Below, one piece after another: positions 25,839 to 34,473 of a stretch of DNA of 64,000 nt. The DNA is taken from the NCBI RefSeq assembly GCF_021919345.1, contig NZ_CP089293.1:620001-684000 (forward strand), in the 5' to 3' direction. The translations under genes were made by a program, and so were the position numbers. Each line of letters starts with the position of its first letter. Within the stretch, counting starts at the first letter, position 1. Under the pieces are notes generated by a model. It ran no database searches. It was not told the DNA's origin and saw nothing but the letters and a program-made list of their open reading frames with translations. The stretch is from Paenarthrobacter nicotinovorans. Lineage in GTDB: Bacteria > Actinomycetota > Actinomycetes > Actinomycetales > Micrococcaceae.

Positions 25839-26960
25839 TTAGAGTGTGGCGGTTTCGGGAGCCCAGTCCTCAGGGACTGCCGCCGAGGCCGGCGCGTTGC
25901 TGGTGACATCCACGAACGTGCCCGATTCCACGGACTCGGCGATCGAGACCATGCTGTCCAACACGTGGTAGGCCAGATCGCCGGTGGCTCGGTGCGGAGT
26001 TCCGGCCCGAAGCGCCCGGGCCATGTCCAGCACACCCAGGCCGCGGCCGTTGGCGGGGCCGGTTGCGGCGATGATCTCGGGTTCTTCCGCGCCTGGACGC
26101 CAGAGCTTCAGCTCGCCGTCGAAATAGTTCGGGTCCGGCAGTGAGAGGGTCGCCTCAGTGCCGGTGATTTCCACGAAGCCCATCCGGAGGCGCGGCGACT
26201 CGAAGGAGAACACGCTGTGGCTGGACTGTCCGCCTTCGAACTGCGCCATCGCGGACACATGCGTGGGAACCTCGACGGCGAACTCCTCGCCGGCCTTGGG
26301 TCCGGAACCGATGACGCGGGTGGCCTTGGCGGAGGAGCCGACGGCGGCCACCTTGCGGACGGAGCCGAAGGTCTGGATCAGGGCCGTGAGGTAGTACGGA
26401 CCCATGTCGAACAGCGGGCCGGCGCCGTGTTGGAACAGGAAGGCCGGGTTCGGGTGCCAGGATTCCGGACCCGGGGTCTGGAACGTGGTCATGCCGGTCA
26501 GCGGCGTGCCGATGTCACCGCGTTCAATGATGCGGCGCGCGGTCTGCAGGCCGGCACCCAGGAACGTGTCCGGTGCGGTTCCGAGGCGGATCCCCGCTGC
26601 ATCTGCGGCCTTGAGGAGGCCCAGACCGGATTCACGGTCCAGCGAGAACGGCTTCTCAGTCCATACGTGCTTGCCCGCGTTGACGGCAGCGGTGGCTACC
26701 TCGACGTGCGCCGCAGGAATGGTCAGGTTCACAATGATTTCGACGTCGGGATGGTTCAGTGCCAGCTCCGGCGCGCCAAACTCGGCGATCCCGTATTCCT
26801 CGGCGCGGGCCTTGGCTGCCTCTTCGAACAGGTCGGCGATCACCAGGACTTTGACGTCCGGGAAGGTGGTGAGGTTATCCAGGTACTGCTTGCTGATGTT
26901 GCCCGCGCCGATGACGGCGACGCCTACGGGGCCCTTGCGGGTTGAGGGTGTGAAGCTCAT
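25839..26960 (-). CDS. Gfo/Idh/MocA family oxidoreductase
   Basis: A 373-residue dehydrogenase with GVAVIGAGNISKQYL (about 12-26) as the NAD(P) motif and HVWTEKPFSLDRE (about 93-105) holding the catalytic Lys. GPLFDMGPYYLTAL lies near 180. The ATG overlaps the stop of the isomerase gene at 26957 by 4 bp. It is probably one half of a two-dehydrogenase step with the 24593 product. Confidence 0.92.
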   Translation of the reverse strand: MSFTPSTRKGPVGVAVIGAGNISKQYLDNLTTFPDVKVLVIADLFEEAAKARAEEYGIAEFGAPELALNHPDVEIIVNLTIPAAHVEVATAAVNAGKHVWTEKPFSLDRESGLGLLKAADAAGIRLGTAPDTFLGAGLQTARRIIERGDIGTPLTGMTTFQTPGPESWHPNPAFLFQHGAGPLFDMGPYYLTALIQTFGSVRKVAAVGSSAKATRVIGSGPKAGEEFAVEVPTHVSAMAQFEGGQSSHSVFSFESPRLRMGFVEITGTEATLSLPDPNYFDGELKLWRPGAEEPEIIAATGPANGRGLGVLDMARALRAGTPHRATGDLAYHVLDSMVSIAESVESGTFVDVTSNAPASAAVPEDWAPETATL

Positions 26961-27703
26961 GCCTTGGCCCCTGCCGATTCTGCGTTGAGGAATGCGAGGC
27001 TCTCCGTGATGCCCTGGAAGATGTCGCCTGAGTAGTCGTCGAACTCAACGACGCCAACTTCCAAGGACTTCGCCGCGGCGATGACGTCCAGGACGGGGAT
27101 GGTGCCCTGGCCGGCGGGCTGCTGGGCTTTGGTGTCTGTGTTGCCCGGGCCGTCCTTGATATGGATGAGCTTCACGCGATCACCCAGACGGGCCAGGAGT
27201 TCCACTGGGTCCTGGCCTCCGACGGCTGCCCAGTACGTGTCTACCTCGAGGACGAGTTCCGGATCCAGCAGTCCTTCGAAGTATTCAAGCGCAGTGGTGC
27301 CTTCGATGGTGGACTGCAGCTCCCAGGCGTGGTTGTGGTAACCAACCCGGATACCGTACTCGGCGCCCTTCTTCGCGGCGGCGTTGAGCTTGGCTGCCGT
27401 GCCCTGGATGGTTTCCGCATCCTGCCAGTGCTCAGCCGGGAGGAACGGATCGATGACGGTGGTGATGCCCAGCTCTTTGGCGGCAGCGAAAATTTCGTCC
27501 TGGTCCTGTGACAGGAGCGGGGCGTGACCGGACGGAGCGGTCAGGCCGTTCTCCTTCAAAGCCTTGCCGAGTTCCGAAGCTGTGGCCACGAAGTTGTACG
27601 GCTCCACCTGCGTGTAGCCGATCTCAGCGACCTTCCTGATGGTTCCAGGCAGGTCCTCCTGGATGGCGTTGCGGAGGGTGTACAGCTGGAGTGAGTAAGA
27701 CAT
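26957..27703 (-). CDS. sugar phosphate isomerase/epimerase-like TIM-barrel protein
   Basis: A 248-residue short AP_endonuc_2-type barrel with likely metal ligands in YHNHAWEL (about 123-130), LEVDTYWAAVGGQDP (about 151-165), HIKDG (about 176-180) and VVEFDDYSGD (about 219-228). Enzymes of this kind isomerise or epimerise keto-sugars or inosose-like compounds. It lies 56 bp after the permease gene at 27760 and overlaps the next dehydrogenase gene. Confidence 0.88.
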   Translation of the reverse strand: MSYSLQLYTLRNAIQEDLPGTIRKVAEIGYTQVEPYNFVATASELGKALKENGLTAPSGHAPLLSQDQDEIFAAAKELGITTVIDPFLPAEHWQDAETIQGTAAKLNAAAKKGAEYGIRVGYHNHAWELQSTIEGTTALEYFEGLLDPELVLEVDTYWAAVGGQDPVELLARLGDRVKLIHIKDGPGNTDTKAQQPAGQGTIPVLDVIAAAKSLEVGVVEFDDYSGDIFQGITESLAFLNAESAGAKA

Positions 27704-27759
27704 GGGTTTCCTTTTCGGGAGTGGTTTTCCGGGAGTTCGGGGACTTGGCGCCAGTCTAA

Positions 27760-28653
27760 TCAGCGGCCGGCCAGGGAGCCGCCGATTCCGCCGACGCTGA
27801 AGTACTTGTTCAGGGTGGCGAAAACAATGATCGGCGGCAGCATCATGACCACGGCCAGGGCCATGACGGATGTCCAGTCAGTCGCGTTTTGCTGGAAGAA
27901 GGATTGGACACCCATGGGCAGGGTGAAGATCTCGTTGGAACGGAGGAACACGATGGCTACCAGGTAGTCGTTCCAGGCGAGCAGGAAGGCGAAGATCGCG
28001 GTGGAGAGGATGCCCGGCAGCGAGTTGCGGAGCACCACCTTGGTGAAGGATCCGAAGACTGAGCAGCCATCGATCCAGGAGGCTTCTTCGAGGCTGATGG
28101 GGATGGAGTCGAAGTAGGCGGCCATCATCCAGGTAGCCACGGTCATGGTGGAACCGACGTAGATGATGGTGATGCCCAGGAGGTTGTCCACCAGTCCCAT
28201 GGCAGCGAAGAGGATGAAGAGGGGGACCACGGAGGTGATGATCGGCAGGGACTGCATGACGAACAGGAGCAGTGAGTAACCGGACACTGCCTTGGAACGT
28301 CCGCGGGAGAGGACGTAGCCGGCGGGAGCGGCCACCGCGACCGAAACCAGGACAGTGGACAGTGTGGTGACCAGGCTGTTCTGGAGCCAGGTGGCGGCGA
28401 GCGTCCCGTTGAACACGTTGGCCAGGTTCTCGAACGTGAAGCCTGTGGCGGTGCTGTTGGCTCCGGGAGTGAAGGCCAGGACCACAGTGACCATGATGGG
28501 GACCAGGACGATCACCGTGATGGCCAGGATCAGGGCGAACCTCCACCAGCGTCCGCGCATACCGGCTTCCGAGAGCACCCGGCGGGTTTTTCCGGAGTCG
28601 GTGATACCCAGGGCGGGACCGGATTCGGGGTGGGCGTGAAGTACTGTGCTCAT
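27760..28653 (-). CDS. ABC sugar importer permease, MalG type
   Basis: A 297-residue CUT1-class permease with about six membrane helices and the EAA loop LEEASWIDGCSVFGSF near residue 190. The ATG at 28653 overlaps the stop of the MalF-type gene (TAATG); the longer upstream frame is an antisense artefact. It belongs to the second sugar importer in the window. Confidence 0.92.
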   Translation of the reverse strand: MSTVLHAHPESGPALGITDSGKTRRVLSEAGMRGRWWRFALILAITVIVLVPIMVTVVLAFTPGANSTATGFTFENLANVFNGTLAATWLQNSLVTTLSTVLVSVAVAAPAGYVLSRGRSKAVSGYSLLLFVMQSLPIITSVVPLFILFAAMGLVDNLLGITIIYVGSTMTVATWMMAAYFDSIPISLEEASWIDGCSVFGSFTKVVLRNSLPGILSTAIFAFLLAWNDYLVAIVFLRSNEIFTLPMGVQSFFQQNATDWTSVMALAVVMMLPPIIVFATLNKYFSVGGIGGSLAGR

Positions 28654-29615
28654 TATTCGACGCTCGACTTTCGGATCTGGCGGTACAGGATGACGGAAAT
28701 GACCACCAGGGTCATGGTCATCAGGAAGGCGATGGCGACGCCGGGGCCGGTGGCGAAGTCCTGGAAGACCGTGCGGTAGGCAAGGACCACCAAGGAGGTG
28801 GTGGCACTGACGGGACCGCCGCCGGTGAGCAGGTAGATGGTCGGGAAGTCGTTGACGCAGAAGATCGTCATGAGGATCCACGAGATGTACGTGGAGCGGG
28901 CGATCAGCGGGAGCGTGATCTGCGTGAACTGCTGCCACTTGGAGGCGCCGTCCATGCTGGCTGCTTCGTAGACGGTGGTGTCCACCGAGGCCAGTGCCGC
29001 GGAGATCATCATCATCATGAAGGGGAAAGAGACCCAGACCTTGAACACCATCACGGTGATGGATGCCAGTGTGGGGTCGGCCAGGAACAGCGGGGTCCCC
29101 AGTCCGAGCCCGCGGAAGATCGACGGAATGAGGCTGTCGGGGGTGGCCACCAACCAGTTCCAGGCGGTGGAGGAGACGACGATCGGCACGACCCACGGCA
29201 GGAGCAAGAGGACCTTGAAGGTATTGCCTGCGGGGATCCTGGTCCGCAGCAGCAGGGCCAGGCCCAGTCCTACCAGCCAGGAGCCGAAGACTCCGACAAT
29301 CGTGAACCAGAGCGTGAACTGTGCAGCTTTCCAGAACGCGGGGGAGGACAGGACGCTGGCGAAGTTCTCGCCGCCCACGAAGTTGCCCGTCTGGAGGAGG
29401 TCGCCGTCGTGGGTGGCCTGTACCGCGGCGTGGATCAGCGGGTAGCCGTGGATCAGGACCAGCAGCACCACCGAAGGCAGCAACAGCCAGAAGAAAGTAC
29501 GGGTGGTCTGCGCGCTGAGTTTGCTCTTGCGTTTGCCGGGGCCGGCCCCCGAGCCGCCGGGGGCCACTCCCCGTCGGGCCCGGGACAGGCCCGATGTTGC
29601 AGTAGTTGATGACAT
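28653..29615 (-). CDS. ABC sugar importer permease, MalF type
   Basis: A 320-residue CUT1-class permease. A basic Ser/Gly-rich N-terminus of about 35 residues precedes six predicted helices, with the EAA-loop region (VYEAASMDGASKWQQF) near residue 220. It lies 15 bp after the binding-protein gene, with no intervening hairpin, unlike the fructan importer. Confidence 0.92.
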   Translation of the reverse strand: MSSTTATSGLSRARRGVAPGGSGAGPGKRKSKLSAQTTRTFFWLLLPSVVLLVLIHGYPLIHAAVQATHDGDLLQTGNFVGGENFASVLSSPAFWKAAQFTLWFTIVGVFGSWLVGLGLALLLRTRIPAGNTFKVLLLLPWVVPIVVSSTAWNWLVATPDSLIPSIFRGLGLGTPLFLADPTLASITVMVFKVWVSFPFMMMMISAALASVDTTVYEAASMDGASKWQQFTQITLPLIARSTYISWILMTIFCVNDFPTIYLLTGGGPVSATTSLVVLAYRTVFQDFATGPGVAIAFLMTMTLVVISVILYRQIRKSSVE

Positions 29616-29630
29616 GGCAGAGGTACCGTT

Positions 29631-30959
29631 CTACTTCTTCAAGACCGATTCGAGGCCGGACTGGAAGGCCTGCAGGGCGCTCTTGGCATCAGCTGCCTGG
29701 CCGGTAAGGATCGACTGGCTGAACTGGTTCAGCGCCTGGCCGCCGTCAAGGGCTGCGAGGTTTGCGTTGAGCGTGCTGCCCTGGGCTGCGAAGGTCTTGG
29801 CGATCGGCTGCCAGTCCTTGACGATCTTGACGTTGTTGGGGTCGTCGGCAAACTCGGGCAGCTCGGTGATCGACTTGAAGACGGGCAGTGCGGACATGAG
29901 CTTCTGCTTCCACAGTTCCTTGAGCTGGCCCAGGTAGTACACAAGGAACTCTTCCGAGGCTTCCTGCGACGGGGTGTTCTTGTACATCATGATGTTGTTC
30001 GGGAACACGATGGTTGCCTTGTCACCGTGGGGACCGGTGATGGGGTCGGCCACCAGCAGGTCTCCGGAGGTGTCGCCGACGCGTTGCGGCACGTTGACCT
30101 GGAACAGGCCGAAGCCGGCCTTGCCGTCCTTCCACTGTGCTGACATGTTGTCCGTTGTGTAGCTGACGGCTGCGGGATCCACGATGCCGTTGGAGACAAG
30201 CTCGCGGACGAATTCGATGGCTTCCACGTTGCGGTCGTTCAGGAGGTCCAGCTCGCCGTCCTTGTTCCAGACGCCGCCGCCGTTGTTGACCATCATCATG
30301 ATCATCGAGTGGTTGCCATAGTTGTTGCCCGAACCGGCGCCCGTGGCGAAGCCGAACGCGCCGACCTTCTTCAGCGCCTTGCCGGCTTCAAGCAGTGACG
30401 GCCAGTCGGTGGGCAGCGACACGCCCGCCTTCTCGAACAGGGACTTCCGGTACCAGAACACGCGCATGTCCAACTGCCACGGCACGGCGACGTATCCCTT
30501 GTCGGACTTGAACGGGTCCAGCACGCCGGGCAGGAAGTCATCGAACTGACCGTTGGACTTCAGCTTTTCAATGACTTTGTCGGCGTACGCGATCTGGCCC
30601 TGCTGCTCGAACTGGAAGGCCTGGAAGCCGCCGCCGGTGGAAACGGCCGGGCCGGTCTTGGAAGCGATGGCCGAGGAGAACGTCTGGTAGAAGTTGTTCC
30701 ACTGGATGATCTGGTAGTTGGCCTTGGCGTTGTTCGCGCCGGAGAAGCCTTCTGCGATCTTCTTGGCGGATTCGTTGTAGGCGGGGGTGGCCCACGGCAT
30801 GTCCCAGAACTTGACCGTTCCACCGGCGCCGCCACCTCCGCCCTGGGTAGCCGAGCCTCCGCCGCAGGCTGCCAGCAGCGGCACGGAAGCGGCCGCCGCG
30901 GACAGGCCGAGGAAATTGCGGCGGGAGAAGGACCGGGTGGCTGCGGACTGAACATTCAT
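29631..30959 (-). CDS. ABC sugar importer substrate-binding lipoprotein
   Basis: A 442-residue family 1 binding protein. Its signal combines a twin-arginine motif (SRRNFLGL, about 12-19) with a lipobox (LLAAC, Cys about 32), so it is probably a Tat-exported lipoprotein. A Gly-rich linker and then the binding domain (VKFWDMPWATPAYNE) follow. AAAGGAATCACT precedes the ATG. The ligand is likely the sugar or polyol processed by the neighbouring dehydrogenases. Confidence 0.92.
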   Translation of the reverse strand: MNVQSAATRSFSRRNFLGLSAAAASVPLLAACGGGSATQGGGGGAGGTVKFWDMPWATPAYNESAKKIAEGFSGANNAKANYQIIQWNNFYQTFSSAIASKTGPAVSTGGGFQAFQFEQQGQIAYADKVIEKLKSNGQFDDFLPGVLDPFKSDKGYVAVPWQLDMRVFWYRKSLFEKAGVSLPTDWPSLLEAGKALKKVGAFGFATGAGSGNNYGNHSMIMMMVNNGGGVWNKDGELDLLNDRNVEAIEFVRELVSNGIVDPAAVSYTTDNMSAQWKDGKAGFGLFQVNVPQRVGDTSGDLLVADPITGPHGDKATIVFPNNIMMYKNTPSQEASEEFLVYYLGQLKELWKQKLMSALPVFKSITELPEFADDPNNVKIVKDWQPIAKTFAAQGSTLNANLAALDGGQALNQFSQSILTGQAADAKSALQAFQSGLESVLKK

Positions 30960-31068
30960 AGTGATTCCTTTCGGGACCGGCGACGCTGTGCGTTGGTTTG
31001 CCGGTCCAGCTCAACTTTGAGTAGGGCAACGGATACTGAATGGCTGGTGGAACGGAGGTGCTGGTGTT

Positions 31069-31881
31069 TCAGGTGAGGGTTGCGATGGATTCCGAAACCG
31101 CAGCGAACTGCTGCAGATCCGAGGGGAGGGTGCCGGCGTCGAGGTGTTCCTTGAGCCGGCGCCAGGTGGCGCGGTGAGCGGATTCGTAGATCGTTGGCAG
31201 AAGCAGTTCACCGTGCGGACCGGTGACTTTCACGGTGGCCGGCCAGGCAGCCACCGGATCCGGCAGCGAAACGGCGGCGCCGCCGTCGTCCGTCAGCATG
31301 GTGACGGTGACGCTTGCGGCCCGGGCGTTGGAAAGGATGCCCTGCAGGGCCACCGGTGCGCCGTTGGCGAGTACCGCCGTCGCGGTGTAGCCGTGCGGCC
31401 TGCGGTCCAGGAGCCTGAGGTTTCCCAACGGTCCGGTGAGACGCACGACGGCGGCAAGTTGGTCCGCGAGCAACGCGCCGCTGTCGGTTCCTACCGGAGC
31501 GGTGGCGACGACGTCGAGGACTACGGCGCGGCCGGCCATGGACCGGACTGCGTCCTCGGCTGCCGCGGTGGCCGGGTTGGACGCCCAACGTTGGTCGAGG
31601 ACCACGGCCGAATTGTGCCGTGCTGCCGTCTCTGTGAGCTCGTTGACGTTTTCGGGTGAAGGGTTGACCACTACGATGCCGCGGGCTCCCGCACTGATGG
31701 CTTCCACGGCGTGCCGGGTCCAGCCGGGCTGTCCGGCGATGACCTGGACGTCGGCGCTGTTCTCATCCATGGCCGGGCCGAACGATTCGGGCAGGGAAGC
31801 CACTGCCAAGGCAACGGCGCCTGCTTTCTGCGCCTCGGGTGTGGCCTGGACTGTGTAGTGCTCGAAGGCGGCGGCGCTCAT
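31069..31881 (-). CDS. degenerate Gfo/Idh/MocA-like protein
   Basis: A 270-residue protein without a close named family that I recognise. Its middle (AVEAISAGARGIVVVNPSPENV, about 58-79) runs parallel to the 'AAVNAGKHVWTEKPFSLDRE' region of true dehydrogenases, with the EKP lysine replaced by VNP. There is no GxGxxG motif at the N-terminus. A beta-rich C-terminal half follows. It overlaps the gene of the canonical oxidoreductase at 31878 by 4 bp, so the two are made together; a regulatory or structural partner is possible. An unrelated fold remains possible. Confidence 0.6.
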   Translation of the reverse strand: MSAAAFEHYTVQATPEAQKAGAVALAVASLPESFGPAMDENSADVQVIAGQPGWTRHAVEAISAGARGIVVVNPSPENVNELTETAARHNSAVVLDQRWASNPATAAAEDAVRSMAGRAVVLDVVATAPVGTDSGALLADQLAAVVRLTGPLGNLRLLDRRPHGYTATAVLANGAPVALQGILSNARAASVTVTMLTDDGGAAVSLPDPVAAWPATVKVTGPHGELLLPTIYESAHRATWRRLKEHLDAGTLPSDLQQFAAVSESIATLT

Positions 31882-32969
31882 GCGTGGACTCCTTCGGAGA
31901 CTGCGGGCTGTACTACCGTCCGGCGATCAAGGGTGGCCACCGTGGCCTCGGCGATGTCCAACGCGAACGTGAGGTCGTCAATCAGGGTTTGGGCAGACGG
32001 CGGCTGCTTGGTGCCGGCGGCGAGGGCCGCGAGTTCGCGCCATTCGCCTTCGTAACCGTTGTGCTCAAAGGGGCCAAGGATGGTTTTCTGCGACCCGCGG
32101 GAGAACGTTGCCACCGCTGAGCCGGCCTGGACGTACGACGGGGTGAAGTCGATGCGGAGGGACTCGTCGTCGGACAGGGCTTCGAAGCTCCATTCGGGCT
32201 TCCAGGTGTTGTTCATGGCTGCGCGGAGCTCAATGGTCCGGGTGGGGGTCCGGAGGGAGATAACGTAGCCGAACGGGCGGACATGGCGTGCTTCAAGCAC
32301 TTCGATGTCCTTGAAGTCCGGCGTGAACCTGCGGATCAAGGGGAGGTCGTGGATAGCGAGCCCCATGACCCCACCGCGGAGTGCGCCTTTGATGACCTCG
32401 GGGTCCGAGTAGTCGGGGGCGCCGCCGGCGGGACGGGTGATGATCTCTGTGGCAAAGTCCTCAAACCGTGAGTTGGGCGGGAGGACGATGGAGGAACGGA
32501 TCGTGTGTGCCTTCTCCGGAAGTTCGCCCCAGTTGTTCCGGGCGGCGAGCCAGCCGGGATCGAAGGTGTGCATGGCGCCCACGATGATCGGTACTCCGGT
32601 TTCCGCGCTGACGGCGGAGATGCGGGCAGCTTCTTCGGCGTTCATGGCGAAGGGCTTCTCGCAGAGGACAGCCTTCTTGTCGGCGTGGCATGCGGCGATG
32701 ACTTGCTCAGCGTGGAATTGGTGCGGGCTGCAGATGGCCACGATGTCCACGTCCGGGTCACCCAGAAGGGCGTCGATGCTGGTGCTGTGGGTGGCGCCAA
32801 CGCGGGCGGCAACGGACTCAGCCACCTTGGGGTCGACATCCATGATGTGGCGGACAGACAGGATGTGGTCCAAACGCGCCAAGGATGGCAGGTGGATGGC
32901 CTGGGTGACCGGGCCGGCGCCGAGGATGCCAACACCCAGGATTTGGGTGGCGTCTGTAGGGCTGGACAA
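31878..32969 (-). CDS. Gfo/Idh/MocA family oxidoreductase
   Basis: A 363-residue dehydrogenase with VGILGAGPVTQAIHLPSL (about 13-30) as the nucleotide motif and AVLCEKPFAMNAEEA (about 95-109) with the catalytic Lys. It is the first gene of the long minus-strand transcript that runs through the ABC importer to the TIM-barrel genes. It is divergent from the ROK regulator at 33171, the likely controller. Confidence 0.92.
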   Translation of the reverse strand: MSSPTDATQILGVGILGAGPVTQAIHLPSLARLDHILSVRHIMDVDPKVAESVAARVGATHSTSIDALLGDPDVDIVAICSPHQFHAEQVIAACHADKKAVLCEKPFAMNAEEAARISAVSAETGVPIIVGAMHTFDPGWLAARNNWGELPEKAHTIRSSIVLPPNSRFEDFATEIITRPAGGAPDYSDPEVIKGALRGGVMGLAIHDLPLIRRFTPDFKDIEVLEARHVRPFGYVISLRTPTRTIELRAAMNNTWKPEWSFEALSDDESLRIDFTPSYVQAGSAVATFSRGSQKTILGPFEHNGYEGEWRELAALAAGTKQPPSAQTLIDDLTFALDIAEATVATLDRRTVVQPAVSEGVHA

Positions 32970-33081
32970 GTTCAGTTACCTCTTCGTAAGCGGACTGGCG
33001 CATGAGCGGAACGGGAGGGATCGATGCTGTGGATCCCTGACATCGAGCGTCGTGATGTGCTGCTCATCACAACCTAGGGGG

Positions 33082-33107
33082 ACTTTTGTCGATCGTCAAG
33101 CAAAAGT
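33082..33107. promoter_or_regulatory. inverted repeat in the divergent ROK / oxidoreductase promoter
   Basis: ACTTTTG (33082-33088) and CAAAAGT (33101-33107) form perfect 7-bp arms around 12 nt. A second symmetric pair, GTGATG / CATCAC, lies at 33052-33070. AT-rich inverted repeats are usual for ROK repressors. No binding can be shown from sequence alone. Confidence 0.45.
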
Positions 33108-33170
33108 TGAAATATGGCCGACAAACTTTCATTGCATGACATGCATAAGCAATCGTGCTTCACTAAATGC

Positions 33171-34388
33171 ATGACTCCAGCACCCGGAAACGACGCCGGA
33201 AACACCATGGTCTTAGAGGCCGGCAACCTGTCGCGCGCTGGCGATCTCTTCCAACTTCTCCGCGACGGCCAAGCCCGGACACGCGCCGAACTTGCCCTCA
33301 CCACCGGACTTGCCCGCTCAACCGTGGCTTCCCGCATCGACGCCCTGATCAACTCCGGGCTGGTCGGCCCGGCCGGTGAGGCAAGCTCCAGCGGCGGCAG
33401 GCCGCCGTCGCGCTTTGCCTTCAACCCGGCCGCGCGCGTCGTGCTGGCGGTCGACGTCGGAGCGACCCACGTGATTGTTGCCGTCACCGACCTCGGGGGC
33501 AGCATCCTGGCGGAGCGCCGGCTGGGACAGGAAGTCGCCGACGGTCCCGAGGTAGTGCTGGGCCGCGTGGTTTCAGCAGGCCGGGAGCTGCTTGCCGAAG
33601 CCGGACGGGAACCGGGCGACCTCGCCGGGATAGGCATCGGCCTCCCCGGGCCCGTGGAGCATGACACCGGACGGCCCGTGAAGCCGCCGATCATGCCGGG
33701 CTGGGACGGATTCGACGTCGTCACTTACGTTCAGCGCTCGCTGCCTGTTCCCGTACTGGTGGACAACGACGTCAACATCATGGCCCTGGGGGAGCGGACC
33801 GCCTACTGGCCGGACCACGACAACTTCCTGTTCATCAAGGTGGCCACCGGCATCGGTGCGGGCATCATCAGCAGTGGTGAGCTGCAGCGGGGTGCCAACG
33901 GCACCGCCGGCGACCTCGGCCACGTCCGGGTGCCACGTGGCGACGACGTCCTCTGCCGCTGCGGCAACTACGGGTGCCTTGAAGCGCTCGCCTCCGGTCC
34001 CGCCGTCGCGCATCAACTGCAAACGCAGGGGCTGGAAGCCACCAACGGCGCCGATGTCCTGCGGCTCGTGGGCGAGGGAAACCTCCAGGCTATCCAGGCG
34101 CTGCGACAGGCCGGACGTGATGTCGGAGATGTCCTGGCAACCGTGGTCAACCTGCTCAACCCCTCCATGATCATCATTGGCGGCAGCGTGGGGGAGGCAG
34201 GCGAACACCTGGTGGCGGGAATCCGCGAAGTGGTCTACCGGCGGTCGTTGCCGTTGGCCACCACGCATCTTCGGATCGGCATTTCCATGGCCGGAGACCG
34301 CTCCGCGATCCTGGGTGCCAGCCAGATGGTGACCCAGTACGTTCTCTCGCCTGCGGTGATTGAGGCCACACTCCAAGCGACGGGCTAG
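33171..34388 (+). CDS. ROK family transcriptional regulator
   Basis: About 405 residues. An N-terminal winged helix-turn-helix (about 15-70, ARTRAELALTTGLARSTVASRI) is followed by a ROK sugar-kinase-like domain (AVDVGATHVIVAVTD; GIGLPGPVE; DNDVNIMALGE). The zinc-binding CxCGxxGCxE motif is present (CRCGNYGCLEAL). The combination marks a ROK repressor (NagC/XylR type) rather than a kinase. It is divergent from the sugar operon that starts at 32969. The start is uncertain: ATG 33171 and ATG 33207 both lack strong ribosome-binding sites. Confidence 0.88.
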   Translation: MTPAPGNDAGNTMVLEAGNLSRAGDLFQLLRDGQARTRAELALTTGLARSTVASRIDALINSGLVGPAGEASSSGGRPPSRFAFNPAARVVLAVDVGATHVIVAVTDLGGSILAERRLGQEVADGPEVVLGRVVSAGRELLAEAGREPGDLAGIGIGLPGPVEHDTGRPVKPPIMPGWDGFDVVTYVQRSLPVPVLVDNDVNIMALGERTAYWPDHDNFLFIKVATGIGAGIISSGELQRGANGTAGDLGHVRVPRGDDVLCRCGNYGCLEALASGPAVAHQLQTQGLEATNGADVLRLVGEGNLQAIQALRQAGRDVGDVLATVVNLLNPSMIIIGGSVGEAGEHLVAGIREVVYRRSLPLATTHLRIGISMAGDRSAILGASQMVTQYVLSPAVIEATLQATG

Positions 34389-34473
34389 GCCTTCATGGAT
34401 GCCGTGGGGCGGCCGGGGGCGTGATAGCAATGAAACTGATGAAAACGCTTCCTGTCCCTTTCCGGTCCGCACC

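Noticed and set aside
28654..29196. N-terminal extension of the second MalG-type permease
   Set aside because: This part is the antisense-like other frame of the MalF gene; the real start at 28653 overlaps the MalF stop.
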